Shown here piece by piece: positions 8,485 to 17,691 of a DNA stretch of 64,000 nucleotides. Every line of letters begins with the position of its first letter. The first letter of the stretch is position 1. Origin of the DNA: CAVOKN01 sp963696505. Its GTDB lineage: Bacteria; Pseudomonadota; Gammaproteobacteria; Burkholderiales; Rhodocyclaceae. Where the stretch lies: contig CAVOKN010000013.1 in the NCBI GenBank assembly GCA_963696505.1, positions 109,496 to 173,495 of the forward strand, written 5' to 3'. The position numbers and the translations under genes were made by a program. Under the pieces are notes generated by a model, which did no database searches, was not told the origin of the DNA, and saw nothing but the letters and a program-made list of their open reading frames with translations.

Positions 8485-9730
8485 ACAGATCGAGGGTTCC
8501 CGCGGCGTCGCGGAGGGGGTGGCGTTGTGCCGCCCGGAAGTGATCTGCGCCTATCCGATCTCGCCCCAGACCCACATCGTCGAGGGCCTGAGCGAACTGA
8601 TCAAGAGCGGGGAATTGAAGGGCTGCGAGTTCATCAACGTCGAGAGCGAGTTCGCCGCCATGTCGGTGGCGATCGGTGCCTCGGCGGCAGGCGCCCGCGC
8701 CTACACCGCCACCGCCAGCCAGGGGCTGCTGTTCATGGTCGAGGCGGTGTACAACGCCGCCGGCCTCGGGCTCCCCATCGTCATGACGGTGGCGAACCGC
8801 GCGATCGGCGCGCCGATCAACATCTGGAATGACCACACCGATTCCATGTCGCAGCGCGACTGCGGCTGGATCCAGCTCTTCGCCGAAACCAACCAGGAGG
8901 CGCTGGACCTGCACATCCAGGCCTTCCGCCTGGCCGAGGAGCTCTCGCTGCCGGTGATGGTGTGCATGGACGGCTTCATCCTCACCCATGCCTACGAACG
9001 GGTCGACGTGCCGACCCAGGCCCAGGTGGACGCCTATCTGCCGCCCTACGAGCCGCGCCAGGTGCTGGACCCGAGTCAGCCGGTGTCGATCGGTGCCATG
9101 GTCGGCCCCGAGGCCTTCACCGAGGTGCGCTACCTCGCCCATGCCAAGCAGATGCAGGCGCTGGACCTCATCCCGCAGTACGCGGTTGAGTTCAAGGAGG
9201 TGTTCGGCCGCGACAGCGGGGGGCTCACCCACAGCTACCGCACCGAGGATGCCGAGACCATCGTCGTGGCGTTGGGATCCGTTCTGGGCACCATCAAGGA
9301 CACGGTGGACGAGATGCGTGACGAGCGCATACGCATCGGCGTGCTGGGCATCACCTCGTTCCGTCCCTTCCCGCTGGAGCAGGTGCGCCGCGCCCTGAAG
9401 CACGCCAAGCGCGCCGTCATCGTCGAGAAGAGCCTGGCGGTGGGGGTGGGCGGCGTGGTGGCGATGAACGTGCGCTCGGCGCTCTCCGGCCTGCACCTGC
9501 GCGGCTACACCGTGGTCGCCGGCCTGGGCGGGCGGGCCATCACCAAGAAGTCGCTGCACCAGGTGCTGCGCCAGGCGATCAAGGACGAACTGGGGCACAC
9601 CACCTTCCTCGACCTCGACTGGAAGTTGGTGCACCGCGTGCTGGAGCGCGAAAAGGAAATGCGCCGCTCCGGCCCCATCGCCGAAGGCATCCTGCGCGAT
9701 ATCGGCGTGGTAGCGTCGCGCATCGGCTGA
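8477..9730 (+). CDS. 2-oxoacid:acceptor oxidoreductase, alpha subunit
   Basis: 417 residues of the PorA type. The pyrimidine-binding domain of the thiamine diphosphate site is visible near residue 27 (AYPISPQTHIVEGLSEL), with the conserved VESEFAAMSVAIGASAAGAR and TASQGLLFMVEAVYNAAG after it. The C-terminal third (VVALGSVLGTIKDTVDEMR, FRPFPLEQVR) is the transketolase-C-like domain. It overlaps the gamma gene and lies 27 bp before the beta gene. Works with beta to bind thiamine diphosphate and CoA. Confidence 0.9.
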   Translation: MLRQIEGSRGVAEGVALCRPEVICAYPISPQTHIVEGLSELIKSGELKGCEFINVESEFAAMSVAIGASAAGARAYTATASQGLLFMVEAVYNAAGLGLPIVMTVANRAIGAPINIWNDHTDSMSQRDCGWIQLFAETNQEALDLHIQAFRLAEELSLPVMVCMDGFILTHAYERVDVPTQAQVDAYLPPYEPRQVLDPSQPVSIGAMVGPEAFTEVRYLAHAKQMQALDLIPQYAVEFKEVFGRDSGGLTHSYRTEDAETIVVALGSVLGTIKDTVDEMRDERIRIGVLGITSFRPFPLEQVRRALKHAKRAVIVEKSLAVGVGGVVAMNVRSALSGLHLRGYTVVAGLGGRAITKKSLHQVLRQAIKDELGHTTFLDLDWKLVHRVLEREKEMRRSGPIAEGILRDIGVVASRIG

Positions 9731-9757
9731 CTTTCCAGATACTCGAGAGGTCCAGCC

Positions 9758-10759
9758 ATGGCATTCCAGCCCATCAAGTTCTATCAGACCGGCACCTTCA
9801 CCGTCGGCAACCGCCTGCTGGCACCGGAAGAGCGCAGTGTGCAGGCCAACATGCAGCGCACGAACTCGATCAATTCGGGCCACCGCGCCTGCCAGGGCTG
9901 CGGCGAGGCGCTGGGCGCGCGCTACGCCATCGACGCGGCGATGAACGCGACCAACAACCAGTTGATCGCAGCCAACGCCACCGGCTGCCTGGAGGTGTTC
10001 TCCACGCCCTACCCGGAGACGTCGTGGCAGATCCCCTGGATCCATTCGCTGTTCGGCAACGCGGCTGCGGTGGCCACCGGCATCGCTGCCGCGATGCGCG
10101 TCAAGGGACGCAGCGACGTGCGCGTGGTGGCCCAGGGCGGCGACGGCGGCACCACCGACATCGGCTTCGGCTGTCTTTCGGGGATGTTCGAACGCAACGA
10201 CGACGTGCTCTACATCTGCTACGACAACGAGGGCTACATGAACACCGGCGTGCAGCGTTCCTCGGCCACGCCGGCGATGGCACGCACCGCCACCACGCCG
10301 GCGGTCGGTCCGCAGCCGGGCAACGTCTTCGGCCAGGGCAAGAACCTGCCGGCGATCGCCATCGCTCACGGCATCCCCTATGTCGCCACCGCCACCGTGG
10401 CAGGCCTGCGCGACCTGGAAGCCAAGGTCACCCGTGCGATGGAGTTCCGCGGCGCGCGCTACATCCACATCCTGGTGCCCTGCCCCCTGGGCTGGGGCTC
10501 GCCCTCCCACGACACCATACGCATCGCGCGACTTGCCAAGGAGACCGGCTTCTTCCCGGTATTCGAGGCCGAGCATGGCGAGGTGACCCATGTGCTGAAG
10601 ATCCGCAAGCCGATTCCGGTGGAGGAGTATCTCGAGCCACAGAAGCGCTTCGCCCACCTGTTCGCGCCGGTGCGCCGCGACGAAATCATCGAACGAATGC
10701 AGGCGATCTGCGACCGCAACATCCGCAAGTACGGCCTCGTCGATGAAGGAGTTCAATGA
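9758..10759 (+). CDS. 2-oxoacid:acceptor oxidoreductase, beta (TPP-binding) subunit
   Basis: 333 residues of the PorB type. Cysteines in HRACQGCGEALGARYAID and ANATGCLEV are the expected ligands of the proximal iron-sulfur cluster, and GGDGGTTDIGFG ending in DNEGYMNTGVQRS is the thiamine diphosphate/Mg motif. The stop overlaps the start of the next gene by one base. The long C-terminal region (EVTHVLKIRKPIPVEEYL) follows the usual family end. It forms the catalytic core with the alpha subunit. Confidence 0.9.
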   Translation: MAFQPIKFYQTGTFTVGNRLLAPEERSVQANMQRTNSINSGHRACQGCGEALGARYAIDAAMNATNNQLIAANATGCLEVFSTPYPETSWQIPWIHSLFGNAAAVATGIAAAMRVKGRSDVRVVAQGGDGGTTDIGFGCLSGMFERNDDVLYICYDNEGYMNTGVQRSSATPAMARTATTPAVGPQPGNVFGQGKNLPAIAIAHGIPYVATATVAGLRDLEAKVTRAMEFRGARYIHILVPCPLGWGSPSHDTIRIARLAKETGFFPVFEAEHGEVTHVLKIRKPIPVEEYLEPQKRFAHLFAPVRRDEIIERMQAICDRNIRKYGLVDEGVQ

Positions 10760-12385
10760 TGGATAAACCCTTTGCCATCACCCTCGATCCGGGCTCGTCG
10801 CTCGCCAACCGCACCGGATCCTGGCGCACCATGCGCCCGGTTCTACGTTGACCGGCTGCCCCCCTGCAACCACGCCTGCCCCGCCGGCGAGAACATCCAG
10901 GGCTGGCTTTACCACGCCGAGGCCGGCGACTACGAGGCCGCGTGGCGCGAACTGGTGAAAAACAACCCCATGCCGGCGATCATGGGCCGCGTCTGCTACC
11001 ACCCCTGCGAGACGAGCTGCAACCGCCGCTTCGTGGACGAGGCGGTGTCGATCCACGCCGTCGAGCGCTTCCTCGGCGACCTGGCGATCCGTCGCGGCTG
11101 GCAGTTCGACATGCCGGAGGCGCTCACCGGCAAGCGCGTGCTGGTGATCGGCGCCGGCCCCTCGGGGCTGTCCGCCGCCTACCACCTGCGGCGCTTCGGC
11201 CACGAAGTCACGATCCGCGAGGCCGGCCCTCTTGCCGGCGGCATGATGCGTTTCGGCATCCCCAAGTACCGCCTGCCGCGGGAAGTGCTCGACGCCGAGG
11301 TGCGGCGCATCCTGGATATGGGCGTCGATCTGGCGCTCAACAACAAGTGCGCCGACCTTCTCCAGACCATGCAGGAAGGCAAATTCGACGCCGCCTTCCT
11401 CGCCGTCGGCGCCCACATCGGCAAGCGCGCCTACATCCCCGCCGGTGATTCGGCCAAGATCCTCGACGCCGTGTCGCTGCTGCGCAGCATGGAAGGCGAA
11501 GGCCAGCCTATGCTGGGCCGGCGCGTGGTGGTCTATGGCGGCGGCAATACCGCAATCGACGTCGCGCGCACGGCCAAGCGCCTCGGCGCCACCGAGGCGA
11601 TCATCGTTTACCGCCGCACCCGCGAGAAGATGCCGGCCCACGACTTCGAGGTCGAGGAGGCGCTGCAGGAAGGCGTCATGATCAAGTGGCTGTCCACCAT
11701 CAAGCAAGCCGACCAGGGCGAGTTGATGGTCGAGAAGATGGTTCTCGACGAGAAGGGCTTCCCCCAGCCCACCGGCCAGTTCGAGACCCTCGAGGCCGAC
11801 TCCCTGGTGCTGGCGCTGGGTCAGGACGTGGACCTCTCGCTGCTCGACAAGGTGCCGGGCCTGGCGATCGACGGCGGCATGGTCAAGGTCGGCCCAAACA
11901 TGATGACCGGGTACGCGGGAATCTTCGCCGGCGGCGACATGGTGCCCTCGGAGCGCACCGCGACCGTCGCCATCGGCCACGGCAAGCAGGCGGCGCGCAA
12001 CATCGACGCCTGGCTGCAGGGCGAAGCCTGGCAGCCGCCGGAATCGCACGAGCTTGCGAGCTTCGACAAGCTCAACCCCTGGTACTACTCCGACGCGCCC
12101 AAGGTGGTCCAGCCCACCCTCGAAGTGGTGCGCCGCCAATCCACTTTCGAGGAAGTGGTCGGCGGCCTGGACGAGTCCAACGCCCTGTTCGAGGCGCGCC
12201 GCTGCATGTCCTGCGGCAACTGCTTCGAGTGCGACAACTGCTACGGCGTCTGCCCCGACAATGCCGTCATCAAACTGGGCCCCGGCAAGCGCTTCATGTT
12301 CAACTACGATTACTGCAAGGGCTGCGGCGTGTGCGTCGCGGAATGCCCGTGCGGGGCAATCAAGATGGTTCCCGAGGCGACCTGA
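10759..12385 (+). CDS. NAD(P)H-flavoprotein/ferredoxin subunit of 2-oxoacid oxidoreductase (one frameshift)
   Basis: GltD-like flavoprotein with a C-terminal 2x[4Fe-4S] ferredoxin domain. The true start is ATG at 10759 (MDKPFAITLDPGSSLANRTG), directly coupled to the beta stop. One extra T near 10842 shifts the frame; removing it joins this N-terminus to YVDRLPPCNHACPAGENIQG. Next come the FAD site (VLVIGAGPSGLSAAYHL), an NAD(P) site (VVYGGGNTAIDVARTAKRLG) and two clusters at the end (CMSCGNCFECDNCYGVCPDN, CKGCGVCVAECPCGAIK). It probably carries electrons between the 2-oxoacid enzyme and NAD(P)H, like PadH, here with the small ferredoxin subunit (PadF-like) fused on. About 541 residues after correction. 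Confidence 0.82.
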
Positions 12386-12485
12386 GAGCGACTTGCGCAG
12401 CTGGAAGGCGGATCGCATCCGTGCGGCGGCGACCCGCGGCGCGCACGTCACGATCATCCCGCCCCCGCGGGCCACTTTCTTTTTC

Positions 12486-12514
12486 TTGGCGCCGTTTCGT
12501 TCTATGCTTAATAT
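12486..12514 (+). promoter_or_regulatory. sigma70-like promoter before the giant PFOR gene
   Basis: TTGGCG (12486-12491), a 17-bp spacer, then TAATAT (12509-12514) is close to consensus in unusually AT-rich local sequence. It lies about 85 bp before the GTG start at 12600 and after the preceding operon's stop at 12385, so the giant oxidoreductase and its partner are probably transcribed separately from the gamma-alpha-beta operon. Confidence 0.6.
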
Positions 12515-12599
12515 TTTGCCAGGAACCTGGTCCGGACAATAATCCGACAAGCCGCGGCCGGATTCCACCCGAATATCCAACTCTGACGGAGGGTCACGA

Positions 12600-15500
12600 G
12601 TGAGACAGCCTTCTATGGTGGCGGAGGCGGCGCATGGCGTCGGCCATCCCGACCCGAACACGGTTTCCCAGTCCTCGCAGCCGAAGTACCCCGGCATGCC
12701 GACGGTCATCCACGGCAACGGCGCGGTCGCCCACGTGATGGGCCACGTCTGCGGCGGCGTGATCGGCTATCCGATCACGCCCTCGACCGAGATCTCGGAG
12801 CTCTACGAAGCCTTCCGCGCCCAGGGCGGCTGCAACGTCTGGGGCAAGCACCCGTTCTTCTTCGAGCCCGAGGGCGAACACTCGGCGCAGAGCGGCGCGC
12901 TCGGCGCGGCGCTGACCGGCGGCAAGTTCATGTCGAACGCATCGTCCAGCCAGGGCATCCTCTACGGGCTGGAGTCGCACTACGTCACCGTCGGGAAGAA
13001 GATCGGCGGCTTCGTGCTGCAGGTCGCCGCGCGCGTGGTCTCGAAGCACTCGCTCAACGTCATGGCCGGCCACGACGACGTCTATGCGCTGCTGCCCTCG
13101 GGTTACACCGTGCTCTTCGGCAGCAACCCGCAGGAGGCGGCCGACCTGGCCGCGATCGCCTACAAGGTGAGCGCGCTGTCGCTGATCCCGGTGGCCAACG
13201 CCATGGACGGTTTCGCCACCAGCCACATCCAGAGCGAGGCGAACCTCCCCGAGCCGGCGCTGCTGAAGGAATTCCTCGTCGATCCGGAGGGCCACATCAA
13301 GTGCCCGACCCTGGCGCAGGAGATGCTCTTCGGCGCCAAGGGGCGCGTGTTCCAGCTCGAGCAGTACCTGAAGCAGCACGAAGGCGACTTCATGCCGGCC
13401 AACCGCGAGCAGCTGCTTGCCCACCTGCGCGGCAGCTCGGAGGCGATCGAATGCGACAACACGGGCGCGTTGATCGCCACCACGCTCGAATGGGTACCGG
13501 AGGAACTGCGCGATCAGTGGAGGCGGCAGTGGCTGAACGCGCCCGAAAAGGGTACGCGCCAGCTCGTCCCCGCGCTGATGGACGTCGACAACCCCGGCCT
13601 CACCGGCGGGGTGCAGAACCAGCCGGACTTCCAGGCCGGCACGGTTGACCACCAGACCCACTTTGCCAACGAGGTGCCGCGCTTCGTCAAGGAGGCGATG
13701 CGCGAGTACTCCGAGCTGACCGGCCGCGCCTACGACGTGATCAAGACCTTCATGACCGATGATGCCGACCACGTGATCATCGGCCTGGGCTCGGTCACCG
13801 ACGACGCCGAAGCAGTCGCCGCCTATCTGCGCGGCCAGGGCAAGAAGGCCGGCGTGATCTCGGTCAAGATGCTGCAGCCCTTCCCGGAAGCCGAGGTGGT
13901 GGCCGCGCTGGCCGGCAAGAAAGCGGTAACCGTGCTCGAACGCTCCGAGGTGACCTCGCTCACCAGCCTGGTGACCCGCGCGCTGTTCAAGGGCCTGGAG
14001 AACGGCAGCCGCATCCGCCACAAAGGCATTCCGGCCCTGACCACCCTGCCGCAGGTGAATACAGGCATCTTCGGCCTGGGCGCCCACGACCTGCAGCCGC
14101 GCCATCTGATCGCCGCCTTCCGCAACATGGAAGCATCCGATGGGGCGCCCTTCTTCTACCTGGGATCGCAGTTCTTTTCGAAGAATCCCTCGCCGCGGAT
14201 CGCGGAACTCCAGACCAGACTGAAGGCGGCCTATCCGGAAACCGAGCTGATGGCGCTCGAAACCGGCGACAACCCGCGACTGCTGCCTCCGGAGGCGTTC
14301 CGCATCCGCTTCCACTCGGTCGGCGGCTACGGCACGATCGCCACCGGCAAGCTGCTCACCGACATCCTCGCCGGCGCACTGAATCTGCATTCGAAGTCCT
14401 CGCCCAAGTACGGGTCCGAGAAGAGCGGCGCGCCGACCAACTTCTACATCTCGCTCAGCCCGGATCCGATCAAGATCACCAATGCCGAGTTGGAGGAGGT
14501 CGAAGCCGTCGTTTCGCCCGACCACAAGGCGTTCAGCCACACCAATCCGCTGCGCGGCCTGGTGACCGACGGCACGCTGATCATGCAATCGAGCCTGGAT
14601 CCGCTCACCCAGTGGAAGGAGCTTCCACCCCAGGCACGCCGGCTGATCCGCGAGCGCAAGGCGCATTTTTACTTGGTCGATGCCTTCCGCGTGGCCAAGA
14701 AGCACGCGCCGTCGCCGGACCTGGAGATCCGCATGATGGGCATCGCCTTCATCGGTGCGGTCTGCGGGCACCTCGACCGCGTCACCGCCGGCGCCTCGGA
14801 AGAGAAAGTGCTGGAGAAGATCCGCCAGCAGATCAAGAAGAAATTCGGCGGCAAGGGCTCGGCCGTGGTTGACAGCAACATGGCGGTGATCAAGGAAGGA
14901 CTGGAGGCCACGATCAAGGTCGATTACGACGATCCGGCCTTCGTCGAGGCGGACAAGCACGTCAGCGCCTTGAGCGCGATCGGCGTGGCGGTTTCCGCCT
15001 CGATGTCGCGGGTAACGCGCAGCGCACCGAGTGCCGGCTTCTTCGACCGCAATTACTTTCAGGAAGTGGTCGTCGACCGCTTCAAGGACGGCACCATCGC
15101 GGAGGCGCCGGTCATCCCGGGGACCGGCCTGTTCATGCCGATCGCCAGCGCCGCCTTCAAGGACAAGGGCCTGTTCAGGCTGGACGTGCCGAAGTACCTG
15201 CCCCACCTGTGCACCGGCTGCATGGAATGCGCGATGACCTGCCCGGACGCCGCCATCCCGAACACGGTGCACGACATCCACGATGTGCTGCTCGGCGCCA
15301 TCAAGAAGGTCGAAGCCACCGAGCAGCACAAGGAGCAGATGCGGGCGCAAGTGTTCCCGCTGACCAAGGTGGTGCGCGAGGCCTACCGCAAGCTGCCGGC
15401 CAAGGATCCCAAGCCGCTGCACGAGATCGTCGCCGAGGCGGTAGCCAGCACGGTGGAGACCGACAGCGCGACGCTGCGGCACGACTTCGACCGCATGGTC

Positions 15501-17678
15501 GGCGTGCTGAAGCGCTTCCACGTGGCCAAGACCCGGCCGTTCTTCGATGCCATGGAAAAAACCATGGCGGGCACCGGCGGGCTCTATTCGGTCGCAATCG
15601 ACCCCTGGAAATGCACCGGATGTCTGGAGTGCGTGGATGTGTGCGGGCCGGGTGCGCTCGAGGCGCGCACCCAGACCAGCGAGATCAATGTCGAACTCGG
15701 GGCCACCTTCGAGTTCCTCAGCACCCTGCCGAACACGCCGACGCGCTTCGTCGCCAACGCCACACGGCCCGACGGTGACACCAAGCGGCTGATCCTCGAC
15801 CACAGCAACTACTACGCCATGACCGGCGGCCACGGCGCCTGCCGCGGCTGCGGCGAGACGACGGCGGTGCGCCTGATCACCGCGGCCAACCGCGCTGTCC
15901 ATCAGGACCGGCGCCGGGGCCACATCGTCGAACTCGAAGGCCTGATCGAGCGCCTGCGCAACAAGATGGAAGAGGTGCGGCCCGACCCGCAGGACCCAAG
16001 GCGGCGCGAGCGCATGGCCGATGCGCTGAAGGTGCTGGATAAGCGGCTCTACCGCTTCGAAAGCGGGCCGACCGGCGAGGGCCCGGCGAGCGCGATGATC
16101 GCCAACGCCACCGGCTGCAGCAGCGTGTATGCCTCGACCTTCCCGTTCAACCCTTACACCGACCCGTGGGTGAACAGCCTGTTCCAGGACACCCCGGCGG
16201 TCGCGAAGGGATTGTTCGAGGGCCTGTCGGCGAGCGCGGTGGATGACTTCCGCGCGCTGCGCATTTCCAAGCTGGACCTCGAGGACCACTACGATCCGGA
16301 CACGCACGACAAGTTCTTCAAGTACTTCCACTGGAGCCAGTTCTCCGAGGAGGAACTCGCGCTGATGCCGGCCGTGATCAGCATGGGCGGCGACGGCGCG
16401 ACCTACGACATCGGCTTCGGCGCCCTGTCGCGGTTGCTGATCACCGACACGCCGGTCAAGGTGGTGGTGTTGAACACCGGCTGTTATTCGAACACCGGCG
16501 GCCAGGCCTCCACCGCCAGCTTCACCGCGCAGGACTCGGACTTGAGCCGCTTCGGCATCGCCCACATCGGCAAGCAGGAAGACCGCAAGGAGATGGGGCT
16601 GATCGCCGCCTTCCACCCGAACGTGCTGGTGGTGCAGACCACGGCGGCGCTGCAGGGGCACTTCATGAAGAACCTCATGGAGTTCCTGAACTACAACGCC
16701 TCGGCGGCGCTGCTCGACGTCTATACGCCCTGCATGTCCGAGCAGGGCATCGCCGACGACGCCGCCAACCGGCGCGCGCGCCTGGCAGTGACCAGCCGGA
16801 TGAGCCCGGTGTTCGTGCACGATCCGCGGCGCGGCGACACGCTGGCCGAGCGCTTCGTGCTCGACGGCAATCCGGACATCGGCAAGGACTGGACGATGAC
16901 TACCCTGAGCCACGTCGATGCCGACGGCAAGACCCAGCTCTTGGAGATACCGCTGACGCCGGCGGACTTCGCCCTGCACGAAGGGCGATTCCAGAAGCAC
17001 TTCCATCTGCTCAACGGCGAGGGCGAGCCGGTGCCGGTGCACGAGTACGTCGAGCTGAGCCCGGAGGACCGCTACGGCAAGACGCCGTTCGTCTGGTCAA
17101 CCGATGCGGGCAACCGCCTGATCAAGCTGGAGGTCTCGCCCGCGATCATCGACCTGGTCGAGGAGCGGCGGCGCAACTGGCGCATGCTCGAGTACCTCTC
17201 CGGCCTGCACATCGAGCGCATGCACGCCTCGCACCGCGCGCAGCTCGACGAGTGGCGCGAGAAGTACGAGCAGTCGGAGCGGGAACGCGAGACCTCGATC
17301 GACGACATCGCGCGCGGCATGTCCGAGCTGGCGACGGCCTCCGCCGCGCCGGCCGGGCCGGCGATCGCCACGGTTCCGGTCTCCGCGATCACCACCACGG
17401 TGCACAAGGAGGCCCCCGGTGCGGCAGTCGCAGCAGGCGGGCCGCTGGTCGAGATCACCGACCTGGCCAAGTGCACCAACTGCAAGACCTGCTACCAGGA
17501 CGTGAGCGAGCTGTTCGAGAAGACCACGATCGTGGTCGCCGGCGAGGCGAAGGAAGTCAGCCGCGTGATCCCGGGGGTCTTCGCGAAGGTCAAGCTGACG
17601 CCCGACCTGGTGCGCCGGGCCTCGCGCGTGGCCGCCGATTGCGACGCGGAGATCATCCGCTTTAATCAACCCGCCTGA
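12600..17678 (+). CDS. giant fused pyruvate:ferredoxin oxidoreductase-like 2-oxoacid dehydrogenase
   Basis: 1692 residues against roughly 1170-1200 for standard NifJ/PFOR. GTG start with GGAGGG six bases upstream. Domain order by rough residue: alpha-type pyrimidine domain (GYPITPSTEISELYEAF, ~57), alpha C-terminal domain, gamma domain (FHSVGGYGTIATGKLLTDIL, ~571), ferredoxin clusters CTGCMECAMTCP (~871) and CTGCLECVDVCGPGALE (~1005), TPP-binding beta domain (GHGACRGCGETT ~1077; GGDGATYDIGFG ~1263; LNTGCYSNTGG). Extra material: about 130 residues between the two clusters, a charged helical insert after the beta cysteines, and a C-terminal extension of ~250 residues ending in a ferredoxin-like CTNCKTCYQD motif (~1625). 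It should oxidise a 2-oxoacid with CoA and reduce ferredoxin; pyruvate is likely but unproven. 13 bp before the Nfn-like gene. Confidence 0.85.
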   Translation: MRQPSMVAEAAHGVGHPDPNTVSQSSQPKYPGMPTVIHGNGAVAHVMGHVCGGVIGYPITPSTEISELYEAFRAQGGCNVWGKHPFFFEPEGEHSAQSGALGAALTGGKFMSNASSSQGILYGLESHYVTVGKKIGGFVLQVAARVVSKHSLNVMAGHDDVYALLPSGYTVLFGSNPQEAADLAAIAYKVSALSLIPVANAMDGFATSHIQSEANLPEPALLKEFLVDPEGHIKCPTLAQEMLFGAKGRVFQLEQYLKQHEGDFMPANREQLLAHLRGSSEAIECDNTGALIATTLEWVPEELRDQWRRQWLNAPEKGTRQLVPALMDVDNPGLTGGVQNQPDFQAGTVDHQTHFANEVPRFVKEAMREYSELTGRAYDVIKTFMTDDADHVIIGLGSVTDDAEAVAAYLRGQGKKAGVISVKMLQPFPEAEVVAALAGKKAVTVLERSEVTSLTSLVTRALFKGLENGSRIRHKGIPALTTLPQVNTGIFGLGAHDLQPRHLIAAFRNMEASDGAPFFYLGSQFFSKNPSPRIAELQTRLKAAYPETELMALETGDNPRLLPPEAFRIRFHSVGGYGTIATGKLLTDILAGALNLHSKSSPKYGSEKSGAPTNFYISLSPDPIKITNAELEEVEAVVSPDHKAFSHTNPLRGLVTDGTLIMQSSLDPLTQWKELPPQARRLIRERKAHFYLVDAFRVAKKHAPSPDLEIRMMGIAFIGAVCGHLDRVTAGASEEKVLEKIRQQIKKKFGGKGSAVVDSNMAVIKEGLEATIKVDYDDPAFVEADKHVSALSAIGVAVSASMSRVTRSAPSAGFFDRNYFQEVVVDRFKDGTIAEAPVIPGTGLFMPIASAAFKDKGLFRLDVPKYLPHLCTGCMECAMTCPDAAIPNTVHDIHDVLLGAIKKVEATEQHKEQMRAQVFPLTKVVREAYRKLPAKDPKPLHEIVAEAVASTVETDSATLRHDFDRMVGVLKRFHVAKTRPFFDAMEKTMAGTGGLYSVAIDPWKCTGCLECVDVCGPGALEARTQTSEINVELGATFEFLSTLPNTPTRFVANATRPDGDTKRLILDHSNYYAMTGGHGACRGCGETTAVRLITAANRAVHQDRRRGHIVELEGLIERLRNKMEEVRPDPQDPRRRERMADALKVLDKRLYRFESGPTGEGPASAMIANATGCSSVYASTFPFNPYTDPWVNSLFQDTPAVAKGLFEGLSASAVDDFRALRISKLDLEDHYDPDTHDKFFKYFHWSQFSEEELALMPAVISMGGDGATYDIGFGALSRLLITDTPVKVVVLNTGCYSNTGGQASTASFTAQDSDLSRFGIAHIGKQEDRKEMGLIAAFHPNVLVVQTTAALQGHFMKNLMEFLNYNASAALLDVYTPCMSEQGIADDAANRRARLAVTSRMSPVFVHDPRRGDTLAERFVLDGNPDIGKDWTMTTLSHVDADGKTQLLEIPLTPADFALHEGRFQKHFHLLNGEGEPVPVHEYVELSPEDRYGKTPFVWSTDAGNRLIKLEVSPAIIDLVEERRRNWRMLEYLSGLHIERMHASHRAQLDEWREKYEQSERERETSIDDIARGMSELATASAAPAGPAIATVPVSAITTTVHKEAPGAAVAAGGPLVEITDLAKCTNCKTCYQDVSELFEKTTIVVAGEAKEVSRVIPGVFAKVKLTPDLVRRASRVAADCDAEIIRFNQPA

Positions 17679-17691
17679 GAGGGGAAGCGCC

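Noticed and set aside
8447..10756. 769-residue minus-strand frame opposite the alpha and beta subunits
   Set aside because: Shadow frame; no recognisable domain, and the plus strand encodes well conserved proteins.
12594..17042. 1482-residue open frame on the minus strand
   Set aside because: Antisense of the giant PFOR; His/Arg/Leu-rich composition with no domains, a usual effect of high-GC codon bias.
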